Counted from the first letter of the stretch, positions 16,706-27,973 are shown. The stretch is DNA of 64,000 bases from Herbaspirillum sp. ASV7 (GCF_016429215.1 NZ_JAELUH010000023.1:1-64000), one strand, 5' to 3'. The notes: a model not told the origin generated them from the letters alone. A program made the numbers and translations.

Positions 16706-17644
16706 ATGACACTGTTTCGTCCTTTCTCCGCGCTGGCGGCGGTCCTCGCGCTGGTCTTGATCCTGCCGCAGTCGGCCTTGGCCGCCGAGCGCATTCCCGT
16801 GCTGGCCAGCTTCAGTATCCTCGGTGACATCGTCGCCAATGTCGGTGGTGAGCGCATTGCCGTCACCACCCTGGTCGGCCCTGATGAAGACGCCCACGTC
16901 TTCCAGCCGGCCCCGGACGACATCAAGGCTGTCGCCCGCGCCCGCCTGGTTGTCGTCAATGGCCTGGGCTTCGAGGGCTGGATGGAGCGCCTGGCGCAGT
17001 CGGCCAACTATCGCGGCACGATCGTGGTGGCCTCGGCCGGCATCAAGGCGCGCGAGCGCGTCGGCGAGGACGAGCATGATCATGACCACGGCGGGGCTGC
17101 CGATCCTCACAGCAAGGACGATCCGCATGCCTGGCAGGATCCGCAGAACGTGATCGTCTACGTGCGCAACATCAGCGCCGCGCTGGCCAAGCTGGACCCG
17201 GCCGGTGCCGAGGCCTACCGCAAGAACGCCGAAGCCTACGTGGCCAAGCTGCAGGACCTGGATGGCTGGGCGCAGCGCCAGTTCGCCCAGATCCCGGATG
17301 CCAAGCGCAAGGTGATCACCTCGCACGACGCCTTCGAATATTTCGGTGCGCACTACAAGGTACGCTTCCTGGCCGCGCAAGGCGTGTCCACCGACAGCGA
17401 GCCCAGCGCGCGCGAAGTGGCGAGCCTGATCCGCCAGATCCGCAGCGAGAAGATCCGCGCCCTGTTCTTCGAGAACATGAGCAACCCCAAGCTGCTGCAG
17501 CAGATCTCCCGCGAATCCGGCACCGCGCCGGGTGGCAAGCTGTATGCCGATGCGCTCTCCAAGGCCGGTGGCCCGGCTCCGGACTACCTGACGCTGATGC
17601 GTTACAACATCACCCAGCTGCTGGAAAAGATCCGCCTGAACTGA
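16706..17644 (+). CDS. znuA: Zinc-type ABC transporter substrate-binding protein (ZnuA-like, cluster A-I)
   Basis: 312 residues with a signal peptide (AVLALVLILPQSALA-AER). The ZnuA/TroA fold is recognisable: 'VLASFSILGDIVANVGGERI' near the start, the first ligand His in DEDAHVFQPAPDD near residue 70, a His/Asp-rich loop EDEHDHDHGGAADPHSKDD near 120-140, the second His in DPHAWQDPQNV, the third in VITSHDAFEYF near 205, and a final acidic ligand region. The charged His loop is typical of zinc rather than manganese receptors. It completes the ABC importer with the two preceding genes. Confidence 0.9.
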   Translation: MTLFRPFSALAAVLALVLILPQSALAAERIPVLASFSILGDIVANVGGERIAVTTLVGPDEDAHVFQPAPDDIKAVARARLVVVNGLGFEGWMERLAQSANYRGTIVVASAGIKARERVGEDEHDHDHGGAADPHSKDDPHAWQDPQNVIVYVRNISAALAKLDPAGAEAYRKNAEAYVAKLQDLDGWAQRQFAQIPDAKRKVITSHDAFEYFGAHYKVRFLAAQGVSTDSEPSAREVASLIRQIRSEKIRALFFENMSNPKLLQQISRESGTAPGGKLYADALSKAGGPAPDYLTLMRYNITQLLEKIRLN

Positions 17645-17754
17645 TCACCCCCGGCCTGCGCGTCACGGGGCCGGGCCAAATCGCGTATGCTTGGGGCCCG
17701 CGCGCCGGCATCCTGCTGGCGCGATCCACCACCATCCCCGAGGAGAAGACCAGC

Positions 17755-18072
17755 ATGAGCACCATCACCGTCGTAGCGATCATCACCGCCAAGCCCGGCC
17801 AGCGCGAGCAACTGCTCTCGATTGCCCGCGCCAACCTGGCCGCCGTGCGCGCCGAGGAAGGTTGCATCGAATATGGCCTGGTGGTGGATGTCGACGGTTT
17901 CGGTCCGAACCAGGCGCCGATGGGTCCGGATACCTTCGCCTTCGTCGAGAAGTGGGTCGATGAAGACGCGCTGCGCCTGCACTTCACCCTGCCGCACATG
18001 ACCGACTACCGCGAGAAGTCCAAGGACCTCATCGCCGACCGCAAGGTGCATGTGCTGAAATCGGCCGACTGA
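17755..18072 (+). CDS. ABM-domain protein, putative quinol monooxygenase (YgiN-like)
   Basis: 105 residues, a single antibiotic-biosynthesis-monooxygenase domain of normal length: ferredoxin-like fold beginning STITVVAIITAKPGQREQLL, then 'VRAEEGCIEYGLVVD', 'FAFVEKWVDEDAL' and 'HFTLPHMTDY' near residue 80 with the conserved His. Related proteins act as dimers on quinols or aldehydes without cofactor, but many have unknown substrates. GAGGAGAAG at 17741-17749 is a strong ribosome site. It stands alone; the next gene is convergent. Confidence 0.88.
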   Translation: MSTITVVAIITAKPGQREQLLSIARANLAAVRAEEGCIEYGLVVDVDGFGPNQAPMGPDTFAFVEKWVDEDALRLHFTLPHMTDYREKSKDLIADRKVHVLKSAD

Positions 18073-18107
18073 GCCCGCAGTCCTCGCCTCATCACCCCGG
18101 TGCAGTC

Positions 18108-19046
18108 TCAATACTCGCCGGGGAAATCCGCCGGCCAGGTCTGCTGCGGATCGAAGGGGGAGGCCTGTCCCATCTGCTTCAACCACGTGATGAAGGTCTT
18201 CAGGGCCGGATTGGTGTCGGCGCTGCCGCGATACAACATGTGGTAACCCTCCCCATGCAGCACGATCTCCGGAAACAGCCGCACCAGCCGGCCTTGCGCC
18301 AGGTCGTCTTCCACCAGCGCCAGCGTGCCCATGACCACGCCCTGGTCGGTGGCTGCCGCCTGCAGGCTCAGGAAGGAATGTTCATAGACCGTGCCCGGCA
18401 TCTTGCGCCGCACCGGCACCCCGGCCTTGCTCAGCCACTGTGACCACGCCGCCGGACGGCTGGACAGGTGGATCAGCGGCACCTCGACGAAATCACGCGG
18501 CACCCGGATCGGGTGGCTTTCCAGGAAGTGGGGCGCCGCCAGCGGTACCGAGACATCATCCAGGAAGCGTTCGCATTCATAGCCGCTGCGCTCCAGCGGG
18601 CTGCGCCAGATGATGACGTCGAAGGGATCCTTCACATCCTCGAAATACTCCGACATGGTCGTCGTCACCCGCACCTCGATGCGCGGGTTGTCGATCTGGA
18701 ACTGCGACAGGCGCGGGATCAGCCAGCGCATGGCCACCGACGGCGCGGCGATGAGGCGCACCACGCGGCTCTTGCCGGCCAGCGACAGTTGTTCGGCGGC
18801 AAGGGCGATGCGATCCAGGCTGGCCTTGACCTCGGCATAGAAGGCCAGGGCTGCCTCCGTGGGTTCCACGCCACGCGACTGGCGTAAAAACAACGGTTGT
18901 TCGAAATACTCTTCCAGCGATTTGATCTGCTGGCTGACGGCGCTATGGGTGATGAAGAGTTCATGCGCGGCCAGCGTCAGACTGCGCGTGCGCACGGCCG
19001 CTTCGAATACCCGGAGGGCCTTGAGGGGCGGTAGCGAAGAAGGCAT
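18108..19046 (-). CDS. LysR-family transcriptional regulator (GcvA-like)
   Basis: 312 residues from the ATG at 19046 (MPSSLPPLKALRVFEAAVRT); a 24-codon extension to 19118 would cover the promoter. The N-terminal winged HTH is typical: LTLAAHELFITHSAVSQQIK with EEYFEQPLFLRQSRGVEPT, followed by the LysR substrate-binding domain. 'LPPLKALRVFEAAVR' openings are typical of the GcvA/AmpR-like group. It diverges from an 84-residue small protein gene at 19150, its likely target. The effector is unknown. Confidence 0.9.
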   Translation of the reverse strand: MPSSLPPLKALRVFEAAVRTRSLTLAAHELFITHSAVSQQIKSLEEYFEQPLFLRQSRGVEPTEAALAFYAEVKASLDRIALAAEQLSLAGKSRVVRLIAAPSVAMRWLIPRLSQFQIDNPRIEVRVTTTMSEYFEDVKDPFDVIIWRSPLERSGYECERFLDDVSVPLAAPHFLESHPIRVPRDFVEVPLIHLSSRPAAWSQWLSKAGVPVRRKMPGTVYEHSFLSLQAAATDQGVVMGTLALVEDDLAQGRLVRLFPEIVLHGEGYHMLYRGSADTNPALKTFITWLKQMGQASPFDPQQTWPADFPGEY

Positions 19047-19149
19047 GATGTAAGAAAAACTTATATTGGTGTCGGAAAATGTTGCTTTGCAAAATTCTGG
19101 GGCGACCTTATTCTTCAATCATCCAAACGTTAAACAGAAGGAAGTGATC

Positions 19150-19404
19150 ATGAACTCCGTGAGTATATTGGCAAAGGATGCCGGTTTTTCTAACAATTTG
19201 CGCTCGCTCGTCGAGCTGGCTAAGTTTGCTGTGCAGCAAGTCATCTCGGCCCATGCCTTGAAGCCCGTGCGCAACGATGCCACCGAACTGCAAGACGCCG
19301 CCTACTTCGAAGGCGTGGCCGACCATGTCGACCTGGAAAACCGCCTGCGCCAGCTGGAAAACAGCCACCTGCACGCCGTCTGGAAGCTGCAAGCGCAGAT
19401 CTGA
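19150..19404 (+). CDS. Small soluble protein, possibly DUF3563-like
   Basis: 84 residues from ATG 19150 with AGAAGGAAG at 19136-19144. The C-terminal half (EGVADHVDLENRLRQLENSH) recalls the short DUF3563 type, but I hold this loosely. No membrane helix is seen; the protein is helical and moderately charged. It is divergent from the LysR gene with about 100 bases between them, including an AT-rich stretch suitable for a promoter and LysR operator. Confidence 0.65.
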   Translation: MNSVSILAKDAGFSNNLRSLVELAKFAVQQVISAHALKPVRNDATELQDAAYFEGVADHVDLENRLRQLENSHLHAVWKLQAQI

Positions 19405-19825
19405 TTCTGCTAGTCACTGGCAGGCAATACCAGGCCCGATGCGCCTGAGGTAGACAACGAAGACAACGAAGAGACCGGTTCCGTATCGTCGGGACCGCAG
19501 GCGGCAAAAAGCCGCAAGAAATCGCATCATCAGCATCATCAGCATCATCAGGCAGCCCGGCACCGTCGATCCGATCAAGCTGATCCGGTGCCTTGCCAGC
19601 AGTGCCCCCCATCCCCGCCTTTGCGGGGATTTGTCGTTAACGGTCATGGTCACAGAGGAAGGGAAGCCACAATCCTCGCGCAATCCTCACCCCCTGATTT
19701 CCCATCGTCTGGTTGTCTATCAAAATTGGCAGCATGTCGTCAGAAAGCCCTGATATATTGATTTCAGGGAAGGGCTTGTGTCGCTGCTTGCTCAGTTTCA
19801 CATCGACAAAAAGAGGGGGTATACC
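19405..19825. other. Intergenic region with short tandem repeats and a terminator
   Basis: No gene is seen. It contains a short GACAACGAA double repeat near 19455-19472, a 9-base tandem ATCATCAGC repeated about three times near 19526-19552, and a hairpin ATCCCCGC-CTTT-GCGGGGAT at 19611-19630 followed by a weak T-run. The last 100 bases should hold the promoter of the chemoreceptor; 'TTGATTTC' near 19759 and 'GATATATTG' near 19751 are AT-rich but I assign no boxes. Confidence 0.45.
19611..19637 (+). terminator. Probable rho-independent terminator
   Basis: Perfect 8-bp stem ATCCCCGC / GCGGGGAT with a CTTT loop, followed by TTGTCGTT. The T-run is poor, so strength is uncertain. It would close the 84-residue gene transcript. 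Confidence 0.5.
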
Positions 19826-21841
19826 ATGCTGTCTTCGCTACGCGCACGCTTGATCGTCATCTGCGTCCTCATCGTGGCCTTCGCCATGATCGTCCTCAGC
19901 GCCGCCAATATCTACACGGTACGTAGTGATACGCTGGACGCCATCTCCAGCCAGACGCGACAACTCACCGAAAGCTACGCCTCCAACATTACCGACTGGG
20001 TCCGTAGCAAGCGCATCATCACCGGTGCCATGAAGCAGGCCTTGAAGCAGAGCGACGTGCTGCCCATCGTCGCTGCGGCCCAGGAGGCCGGCACCTTCGA
20101 TGATGCCTATATCGGCTATCCCGACAAGCGCATGCTGGCCCTGCACCCGATGCCGGCGGGCTATGACCCTACCGCCCGTCCCTGGTACAAGCAGGCGGTG
20201 GAGGCCGGCAAGCCGGTGCTGACCGCGCCCTACGTGGATGCCACCACCGGCAAGCTGGTGGTGACCTTCGCCGAGCCGGTCGGCGGCAAGGACAGCCTGC
20301 AGGCGGTGCTGGGTTCGGACGTACAGCTCGACAACGTGGTGCACACGGTGGCCGGCATCAAGCCCACGCCGTCCAGCTTCGCCTTCATCGTCGGCAAGGA
20401 TGGCGTCATCATCACCCATCCCAACAAGGAGCTGGCCCTGAAACCGGTCTCCACGCTGGACCAGACCCTGAGCGCGCAATCGCTGGCCGGCATGAAGCAG
20501 GGCGGTGACGCCACCATCGGCGGCATCCGCTACCTGCTCTTCACCCAGCCCATCGAGAACACCGACTGGTCGCTGGTGGTGGCGCTGGACTATCGTGAGG
20601 CCACCCATGCCATCCGCGCCCTGATGACGCTCTCGGCCGTGCTGGCGGTGCTGGCCATCGTGGCCGCCGCCATCCTGCTGACCTTTACCATCACCAGCCT
20701 GTTGCGCCGCCTGGGCGTGGTGCGCAATGCCATGGAAGAGATCGCCTCGGGTGATGGCGACCTCACGCGGCGCCTCGATACCAGCGGCAAGGATGAGCTG
20801 GCGCAGATCTCGCGCGCCTTCAATCACTTCGCCGACAAGATCTCGCGCACCCTGCTGGACATCCGCCGCGCCAGCGAATCGGTGAAGGTCTCCTCCAGCG
20901 AGATCGCCAGCGGCAACATGGACCTTTCTGCACGCACCGAGCAACAGGCCGGCTCCCTGGAAGAAACCGCCTCGGCCATGGAAGAACTGACCTCCACGGT
21001 GAAGCAGAATGCCGACAATGCCCGCCAGGCCAACCAGCTGGCGGTGTCGGCCTCGGACGTGGCGGTCCATGGCGGCCAGGTGGTGGGGCAGGTGGTGGAG
21101 ACGATGAGCTCCATCAACGAGTCCTCGCGCAAGGTGGTCGACATCATCAGCGTCATCGATGGCATTGCCTTCCAGACCAATATCCTGGCCTTGAATGCGG
21201 CGGTGGAAGCCGCCCGTGCCGGCGAGCAGGGGCGCGGCTTTGCGGTGGTGGCCTCCGAAGTGCGTTCGCTGGCGCAGCGTTCGGCCACGGCGGCCAAGGA
21301 GATCAAGGGCTTGATCGACGATTCGGTGCAGAAGGTAGAGGCCGGCAGCCAGCTGGTAGCGCAGGCCGGTTCGACGATGGAGGAAGTGGTGTCGAGTGTG
21401 AAGCGCGTCACCGACATCGTCGGCGAGATCAGTTCAGCCAGCCAGGAGCAAAGTGCCGGCATTGCTGAAGTGGGCAATGCGGTCACGCTCATGGACGAGG
21501 CCACGCAGCAGAATGCGGCGCTGGTGGAAGAGGCGGCAGCCGCCGCCAAGTCCCTGCAGGAGCAGGCCGCGCACCTGGCCGCCGTGGTGGCCGGCTTCAA
21601 GCTCGATGAAAGCGGCGGTACGCGGCCGGTGACGCCGCCGCCCTCTGCTGCGGCAGCATCGGCGCCCCCGCCACCGCCACGTAGCGGTCCGGTCAACGTG
21701 ACGCCCAAGCCGGCCGCCTTGAAGGCCAAGCCCGCCGCCAAGCCGGCACTGCAGGCCGCGCCGGCCTCGGAACCCAGGCATGCGGCTACGCCCAAGGCAC
21801 CACCGGCCAAGAGCGGCCCCGACGACTGGGAAGAGTTCTAA
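19826..21841 (+). CDS. Methyl-accepting chemotaxis protein with dCache-type sensor
   Basis: 671-residue chemoreceptor from ATG 19826 (AGAGGGGG before it). Helix 1 is near residues 9-29, then a periplasmic dCache_1 domain of about 240 residues including '[20 protein letters not shown]' region and '[20 protein letters not shown]' style ligand-pocket residues (near 110-140). Helix 2 is near 275-297, HAMP follows, then the signalling hairpin with the invariant tip '[20 protein letters not shown]' near 450. A Pro/Ala-rich linker ends in DDWEEF, a CheR/CheB tethering pentapeptide. dCache receptors often bind amino acids or organic acids; the ligand here is unknown. Confidence 0.93.
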   Translation: MLSSLRARLIVICVLIVAFAMIVLSAANIYTVRSDTLDAISSQTRQLTESYASNITDWVRSKRIITGAMKQALKQSDVLPIVAAAQEAGTFDDAYIGYPDKRMLALHPMPAGYDPTARPWYKQAVEAGKPVLTAPYVDATTGKLVVTFAEPVGGKDSLQAVLGSDVQLDNVVHTVAGIKPTPSSFAFIVGKDGVIITHPNKELALKPVSTLDQTLSAQSLAGMKQGGDATIGGIRYLLFTQPIENTDWSLVVALDYREATHAIRALMTLSAVLAVLAIVAAAILLTFTITSLLRRLGVVRNAMEEIASGDGDLTRRLDTSGKDELAQISRAFNHFADKISRTLLDIRRASESVKVSSSEIASGNMDLSARTEQQAGSLEETASAMEELTSTVKQNADNARQANQLAVSASDVAVHGGQVVGQVVETMSSINESSRKVVDIISVIDGIAFQTNILALNAAVEAARAGEQGRGFAVVASEVRSLAQRSATAAKEIKGLIDDSVQKVEAGSQLVAQAGSTMEEVVSSVKRVTDIVGEISSASQEQSAGIAEVGNAVTLMDEATQQNAALVEEAAAAAKSLQEQAAHLAAVVAGFKLDESGGTRPVTPPPSAAAASAPPPPPRSGPVNVTPKPAALKAKPAAKPALQAAPASEPRHAATPKAPPAKSGPDDWEEF

Positions 21842-22638
21842 GCGCGTTTCTTCAGCAGATGCATGGCGCCAAACAGCGCCTGCATCCCGCTGTGTTCGAT
21901 GAAGCTGAGGTTGTAGGGGTGCTCGGCCACGGCGCGGGGGAATTGCTCTACCAGCGGCAGGCTATGCAGTTGCTCGGCGATCTTGCCCCACAAGACCAGC
22001 GTGGGCAGGGTCCCGCCTTGGGCCTGGCCATGCGCGGCCAGGGCGCGCAAGACCGTTTCGAAGAAGGGCTTCCAGGCCCGCGCATCCTTGACCGGCGCCA
22101 CGTGGGCGCGGAACACCAGGCTGGCATTGAGCAGCAGGAAGCCCTGGGCCGTCAGGTTGTCCTGCAGGTCGGCAAGGGTCTGGATGGTGCCGCCGGCATC
22201 GGCCTGCGCCCGTGCCGAGATGCCGGCCAGCGCATCGCCGCTGGTATTGCCGGCCTGAAGTGCGCCATCGGCCACCAGCAGCATCTTCATGAAGTTGCGC
22301 AGAGACGTAGCGCGATTGACCTGCTTGGACAAGCCCTTCTCGGACCACAGCGAACCCACCGCACCATCCATGAAGCACACCCCGGTGGCGCTGGCCGCGC
22401 GCGGGTAGGGGCCTTCGCCCACCAGCACGTAGCGCACCTGGTCCATGGGTTGCTTGAAGGCGGCGAACAGGCGTCCTTCGGTAGGCAGGTAGTCATCCTT
22501 GGCCAGTACGTCCAGGTAGGCCGGATCGGCCTGGGCAATCGCTTCCAGGCCCGCGCGCAGGGCGGCGTGCCAGGAAGGGTGGGCGGTCTGGATCAGGCCC
22601 AGCAGCGCGGCCGGGAGGGAAACGGAAGGAGTGGTCAT
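21838..22638 (-). CDS. Uracil-DNA glycosylase-like protein with altered active-site motifs
   Basis: 266 residues, convergent with the chemoreceptor and overlapping its stop by 4 bases. The overall order matches family-1 UNG: '[20 protein letters not shown]' near residue 70 replaces the UNG motif GQDPYHGPGQAHGL, '[15 protein letters not shown]' near 170 matches the LNTVLTV motif region, and 'AEHPYNLSF' near 245 replaces HPSPLS. The water-activating Asp of GQDPYH is Gly here and the following His is Pro, while the motif-3 His is kept. It may be an inactive or re-specialised glycosylase; a true UNG should then exist elsewhere in the genome. Confidence 0.78.
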   Translation of the reverse strand: MTTPSVSLPAALLGLIQTAHPSWHAALRAGLEAIAQADPAYLDVLAKDDYLPTEGRLFAAFKQPMDQVRYVLVGEGPYPRAASATGVCFMDGAVGSLWSEKGLSKQVNRATSLRNFMKMLLVADGALQAGNTSGDALAGISARAQADAGGTIQTLADLQDNLTAQGFLLLNASLVFRAHVAPVKDARAWKPFFETVLRALAAHGQAQGGTLPTLVLWGKIAEQLHSLPLVEQFPRAVAEHPYNLSFIEHSGMQALFGAMHLLKKRA

Positions 22639-22710
22639 GGAAGAGGGGGCGTGCTGCCATATCGATAAAGTGGCGGCATTGTATACCGCCCCCTCCAGAG
22701 CCGGCGGTGA

Positions 22711-24792
<2,082 letters not shown>

Positions 24793-25130
24793 GGTGGGGA
24801 TCACCTGTACGGTAGTGTGGGCCATTGCAGTGCATATGCCGGCTGCCACCGGGGGGTTGCGGGCAGGCAATGCAATGGCGCGAATATTCATCAAATGCTG
24901 CCGACATGTCCAGGTTCAAGTCTCCGCTGGAGTGCAAATCGCCTCGGGATATGTCATTTCTGCATGGATTCATGCAGATTCAGCTGGCTTTTACGCCTGG
25001 CTGTATCTGTGATTGGGCGGCCACATTTGTTAGAATGCGGTGTTGCAAAACGGTGCATGTCCTGCCATTCCGATGTGCATCCTTTCCTTTCTGCAGCGCT
25101 TTGTTGCAGCTAACTTTTCATGTTATCACG
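24793..25130. other. Divergent promoter region of uvrB and the aminotransferase gene
   Basis: 338 bases separate the divergent start codons. A TTAGAAT at 25030-25036 is a plausible extended -10 for the aminotransferase, but no good -35 is placed 17 bases upstream. CTGTATCTGTGATTGGG near 25001 vaguely recalls a LexA half-site. No RNA gene or repeat is seen. Confidence 0.4.
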
Positions 25131-26348
25131 ATGAACGCACCTGTCTCCGCCTCCCTGTTTTCCGCCATCGAAATGGCGCCGCGCGACCCTATCCTGGGCG
25201 TCACCGAAGCCTACAACGCCGACCAGAACCCGGCCAAGACCAACCTGGGCGTGGGCGTGTACTACGACGACAACGGCAAGGTGCCCCTGCTGGAATGCGT
25301 GAAGAAGGCCGAGGCGGAACTGGCGGCCAAGCTGGCCCCGCGTACCTACCTGCCCATCGATGGCCTGGCCACCTATGACCGCGCCGTGCAGGAGCTGGTC
25401 TTCGGCGCCGGCAGCGCCGTGGTGACGGAAAAGCGTGCGATCACCGTGCAAGCCCTGGGCGGCACCGGTGCCCTGAAGCTGGGCGCTGACTTCCTGAAGC
25501 ACTTCTCGCCGGCTGGCACCGAAGTCTGGATCAGCGATCCGAGCTGGGAAAACCACCGCGCCCTGTTCGAGATGGCCGGCTTCAAGGTCAACGCCTATCC
25601 CTACTATGATCCCGCCACCCGTGGCGTGAACTTCGCCGGCATGCTGGATGCCTTGAAGACCATGAAGGCCGGCTCGGTCGTGCTGCTGCACGCCTGCTGC
25701 CACAACCCGACCGGCGCCGACCTGACCGCCGACCAATGGACGCAAGTTATCGAAGTGGTGACCGCGCGCGGCCTGGTGCCCTTCCTGGACATGGCCTACC
25801 AGGGCTTTGGCGATGGCATCGAGGAAGACGGCAAGGTGGTGCGTCGCTTCGCCGAAGCCGGCGGCCCGCTGTTCGTGTCGAACTCCTTCTCCAAGTCCTT
25901 CTCGCTGTATGGCGAACGCGTCGGCGCACTGTCGATCGCTGCCGCCAGCGCCGAAGAAGCTGCCCGCGTGCTGTCGCAATTGAAGCGCGTGGTCCGCACC
26001 AACTACTCCAACCCGCCGATCCACGGTGGCCAGGTGGTCGCGACCGCCCTGGCATCGCCCGAACTGCGCAAGCTGTGGGAAGACGAACTGTCCGAGATGC
26101 GCGTGCGCATCCGCGAAATGCGTCAGCTGCTGGTGGTCAAGCTAAAGGAAAAGGCCCCTGGCCACAACTTCGACTTCGTCAACACGCAGCGCGGCATGTT
26201 CTCCTACTCCGGCCTGACCAAGGCCCAGGTGGATCGCCTGCGCAACGAGTTCTCGATCTACGCCGTCGACACCGGTCGTATCTGCGTGGCGGCACTCAAC
26301 AGCAAGAACATCGACGTGGTGGTCGATGCCATTGCCAAGGTGCTGTAA
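25131..26348 (+). CDS. tyrB: Aromatic/aspartate aminotransferase, class I PLP enzyme
   Basis: 405 residues from ATG 25131; in-frame upstream extension lacks coding character. Class-I fold with 'TNLGVGVYYDDNGKVPLL' near residue 35, the 'HACCHNPTGADLT' motif near 190 and the PLP-binding lysine in SNSFSKSFSLYGERVGAL near 250, followed by the substrate-carboxylate Arg in NTQRGMFSYSGL near 360. Members transfer amino groups from Tyr, Phe or Asp to 2-oxoglutarate; tyrB versus aspC cannot be settled from sequence alone. A hairpin GCGGAAACC/GGTTTCCGC at 26370-26410 lies just after the stop. Confidence 0.9.
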   Translation: MNAPVSASLFSAIEMAPRDPILGVTEAYNADQNPAKTNLGVGVYYDDNGKVPLLECVKKAEAELAAKLAPRTYLPIDGLATYDRAVQELVFGAGSAVVTEKRAITVQALGGTGALKLGADFLKHFSPAGTEVWISDPSWENHRALFEMAGFKVNAYPYYDPATRGVNFAGMLDALKTMKAGSVVLLHACCHNPTGADLTADQWTQVIEVVTARGLVPFLDMAYQGFGDGIEEDGKVVRRFAEAGGPLFVSNSFSKSFSLYGERVGALSIAAASAEEAARVLSQLKRVVRTNYSNPPIHGGQVVATALASPELRKLWEDELSEMRVRIREMRQLLVVKLKEKAPGHNFDFVNTQRGMFSYSGLTKAQVDRLRNEFSIYAVDTGRICVAALNSKNIDVVVDAIAKVL

Positions 26349-26420
26349 TTCCCGTCCCTGTGACAGGCAGCGGAAACCCGTTTTCCCCTATGAGAAAATG
26401 CGGTTTCCGCGAAAAAAGTT

Positions 26421-26449
26421 TTGACATGAAGTAAAAATCGCGTCATAAT
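26421..26449 (+). promoter_or_regulatory. Promoter of the first tRNA-Asn gene
   Basis: TTGACA at 26421-26426, 17-bp spacer, CATAAT at 26444-26449, a near-consensus sigma-70 promoter 15 bases upstream of the mature tRNA 5' end. The second copy keeps only the CATAAT box (26700-26705). Confidence 0.8.
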
Positions 26450-26464
26450 CTTTTTCTCAGCTGT

Positions 26465-26540
26465 TCCCTGATAGCTCAGTCGGTAGAGCGACGGACTGTT
26501 AATCCGCAGGTCCCTGGTTCGAGTCCAGGTCGGGGAGCCA
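26465..26540 (+). tRNA. tRNA-Asn (GTT anticodon)
   Basis: 76 bases. Acceptor arms TCCCTGA and TCGGGGA pair with one T-G pair, D-arm AGCTCAGTCGGTAGAGC, anticodon GTT in the ACTGTTAATC loop, T-arm GGTTCGAGTCC, discriminator G, and the CCA end is encoded. A terminator follows directly. Confidence 0.97.
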
Positions 26541-26550
26541 AAGAATGCGA

Positions 26551-26580
26551 AGGCCTCGCAAGCAATTGCGGGGCCTTTTC
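26551..26580 (+). terminator. Terminator of the first tRNA-Asn gene
   Basis: Stem GGCCTCGCAA / TTGCGGGGCC with a T-G pair and short loop, followed by TTTTC. Same stem design as after the second copy, indicating duplication of gene plus terminator. Confidence 0.8.
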
Positions 26581-26720
26581 AATTAGTGTGAGGCTGCTGT
26601 TTCGGGTCTCGCGCAAGGGCGGCAGGGCTATGCCGCCACGATGCAGAACGATGTAAAAAATTTTCTTTTGCCACTCTGGTAATTCTGAAAAAAATCGTTC
26701 ATAATCGCGCCCTCAATTGA

Positions 26721-26796
26721 TCCCTGATAGCTCAGTCGGTAGAGCGACGGACTGTTAATCCGCAGGTCCCTGGTTCGAGTCCAGGTCGGGGAGCCA
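26721..26796 (+). tRNA. tRNA-Asn (GTT anticodon), second identical copy
   Basis: Identical in all 76 bases to the copy at 26465-26540, including encoded CCA. The repeat distance is 256 bp. Flanking sequence is only partly conserved (the terminator stem and a CATAAT at 26700-26705), so the duplication is not very recent. Confidence 0.97.
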
Positions 26797-26804
26797 GAAT
26801 ACGA

Positions 26805-26836
26805 AAGCCTCGCAAGTTTCTTGCGGGGCTTTTTTG
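26805..26836 (+). terminator. Terminator of the second tRNA-Asn gene
   Basis: AGCCTCGCAAG-TTTC-TTGCGGGGCT followed by a run of T (TTTTTGTTTT). Confidence 0.85.
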
Positions 26837-26911
26837 TTTTTGGTCTGCAGTCATGGCAGCCATCTTAGGCGATGCGCCAGATTTTGGCTCAATTGAGCTA
26901 GAATATGGCGC

Positions 26912-27493
26912 ATGACTGCGCTCGCCGATGCCCTCTTCTCCAAATCCACGCAAGCCATTCTGGGGCAGCTTTTCCTGCATCCGGAAGGGATGCACCTGCG
27001 TGCCTTGATGAGCAGCACTGGCCTCGGTTCGGCCTCGGCCCAGCGTGAACTGGGCAAGCTGACCGGCGCCGGCTTGCTGCTCAAGGAAGAGATGGGCCGG
27101 GTACAGTTGTACAAGCCCAATCCGGCCTCTCCGATTTTTTCGGAATTGAGCGCCATCGTGCGCAAGACCTTTGGCGTGGCCGATGCCGTCAGGGCTATGC
27201 TCCTGCCTTTCGCAGCGCGCATCGACCGGGCTTTCATCTATGGGTCGGTCGCCAAGGGGCAGGACACCGCCGCCAGCGATATCGACCTGCTGATGGTGGC
27301 GGACGACCTGGGGAGCGCCGATCTCTACCCGGAACTGGTCGCGCTGGAAGCCCGCCTGGGCAGGAAGATTTCGTTGAAGGTCTATCGTCCTGCCGAATTC
27401 CAGAAGAAGCTGGCTGCCCGGCATCACTTCCTCATGGTGGTGATGGCGGGGCCGGTCATCGACCTGATCGGAGTGCAGGATGGGCATCAATGA
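26912..27493 (+). CDS. HTH-fused nucleotidyltransferase (MNT-type), candidate antitoxin
   Basis: 193 residues. The N-terminal ~75 residues look like a winged HTH (LFLHPEGMHLRALMSSTGLG and LGKLTGAGLLLKEEMGRV). The C-terminal half has the polymerase-beta nucleotidyltransferase motif GSVAKGQDTAASDIDLLMV near residue 110 (GS-x9-DxD). Its stop overlaps the next gene by 14 bases. Such MNT proteins paired with HEPN proteins can neutralise them, in known cases by AMPylation; the added HTH suggests self-regulation. The pair sits directly downstream of the tRNA-Asn genes, a common place for acquired genes. Function inferred from family only. Confidence 0.82.
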   Translation: MTALADALFSKSTQAILGQLFLHPEGMHLRALMSSTGLGSASAQRELGKLTGAGLLLKEEMGRVQLYKPNPASPIFSELSAIVRKTFGVADAVRAMLLPFAARIDRAFIYGSVAKGQDTAASDIDLLMVADDLGSADLYPELVALEARLGRKISLKVYRPAEFQKKLAARHHFLMVVMAGPVIDLIGVQDGHQ

Positions 27494-27881
27494 GCTGGAA
27501 AACCTTCTACGGCTAGGTCAACTGAAAGCGGAGCCTTCTGCGAACGCAGAAATCGAGACCCATCTGCAGAGCGGTCGTGATCGCCTGCGTGACGCCCTGG
27601 TGCCGGGCTTATCGCTGTCAAGCCGGTTCCTGCTGGGCTACAGCGCGGCCTACGCCTTTTCGCTGGCAGCGCTACGTCGCCAGGGATTCCGTCCAGCGAA
27701 CCGCTACGTGGTTTTCCAGTGCCTGCCGCATACGCTGGGCGTGGGGCCGGACATCTGGCGGCTCCTGGCCCAGGCCCACGACGTGCGCAACGGCTTCGAA
27801 TATGAGGGCAGTGACGAGGTGACGGAGGACCTCGGGCTCCAGGTCATCCGCTGCGCCGAAGTGCTGGACAGCTTGCTGTAG
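27480..27881 (+). CDS. HEPN-like small protein partnered with the nucleotidyltransferase
   Basis: 133 residues, all helical, starting inside the end of the upstream gene. '[22 protein letters not shown]' and '[11 protein letters not shown]' are typical of HEPN-type helical proteins seen beside nucleotidyltransferases. The catalytic HEPN motif R-x4-6-H is replaced here: [12 protein letters not shown] near residue 107 has RN followed by Tyr, not His, at the expected place. It may therefore be a non-RNase HEPN variant or use the upstream His. Toxin-antitoxin behaviour is a hypothesis. Start ATG 27480 lacks a strong ribosome site, consistent with coupling. Confidence 0.75.
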   Translation: MGINELENLLRLGQLKAEPSANAEIETHLQSGRDRLRDALVPGLSLSSRFLLGYSAAYAFSLAALRRQGFRPANRYVVFQCLPHTLGVGPDIWRLLAQAHDVRNGFEYEGSDEVTEDLGLQVIRCAEVLDSLL

Positions 27882-27973
27882 CCCTGGTCACCCACTGGGT
27901 GCTGCCGCGCTTCGATCCAGCCCCTCAAACGCTGCTAGAATCGGCATCCCCTCCGAACAGCCAGGACATTCCC

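Noticed and set aside
24793-25020. LexA (SOS) box for uvrB
   Set aside because: Only weak half-matches such as CTGTATCTGTGATTGGG are present; no CTGT-N8-ACAG was found.
26465-26900. Integrated element using the tRNA-Asn gene as attachment site
   Set aside because: No integrase and no direct repeat of the tRNA 3' end alone; the second copy is a full functional tRNA gene.
26732-27490. Long antisense frame ending in a tRNA-derived sequence
   Set aside because: Its C-terminal translation is the well-known false peptide from the reverse strand of a tRNA gene, and it lies antisense to the nucleotidyltransferase gene.
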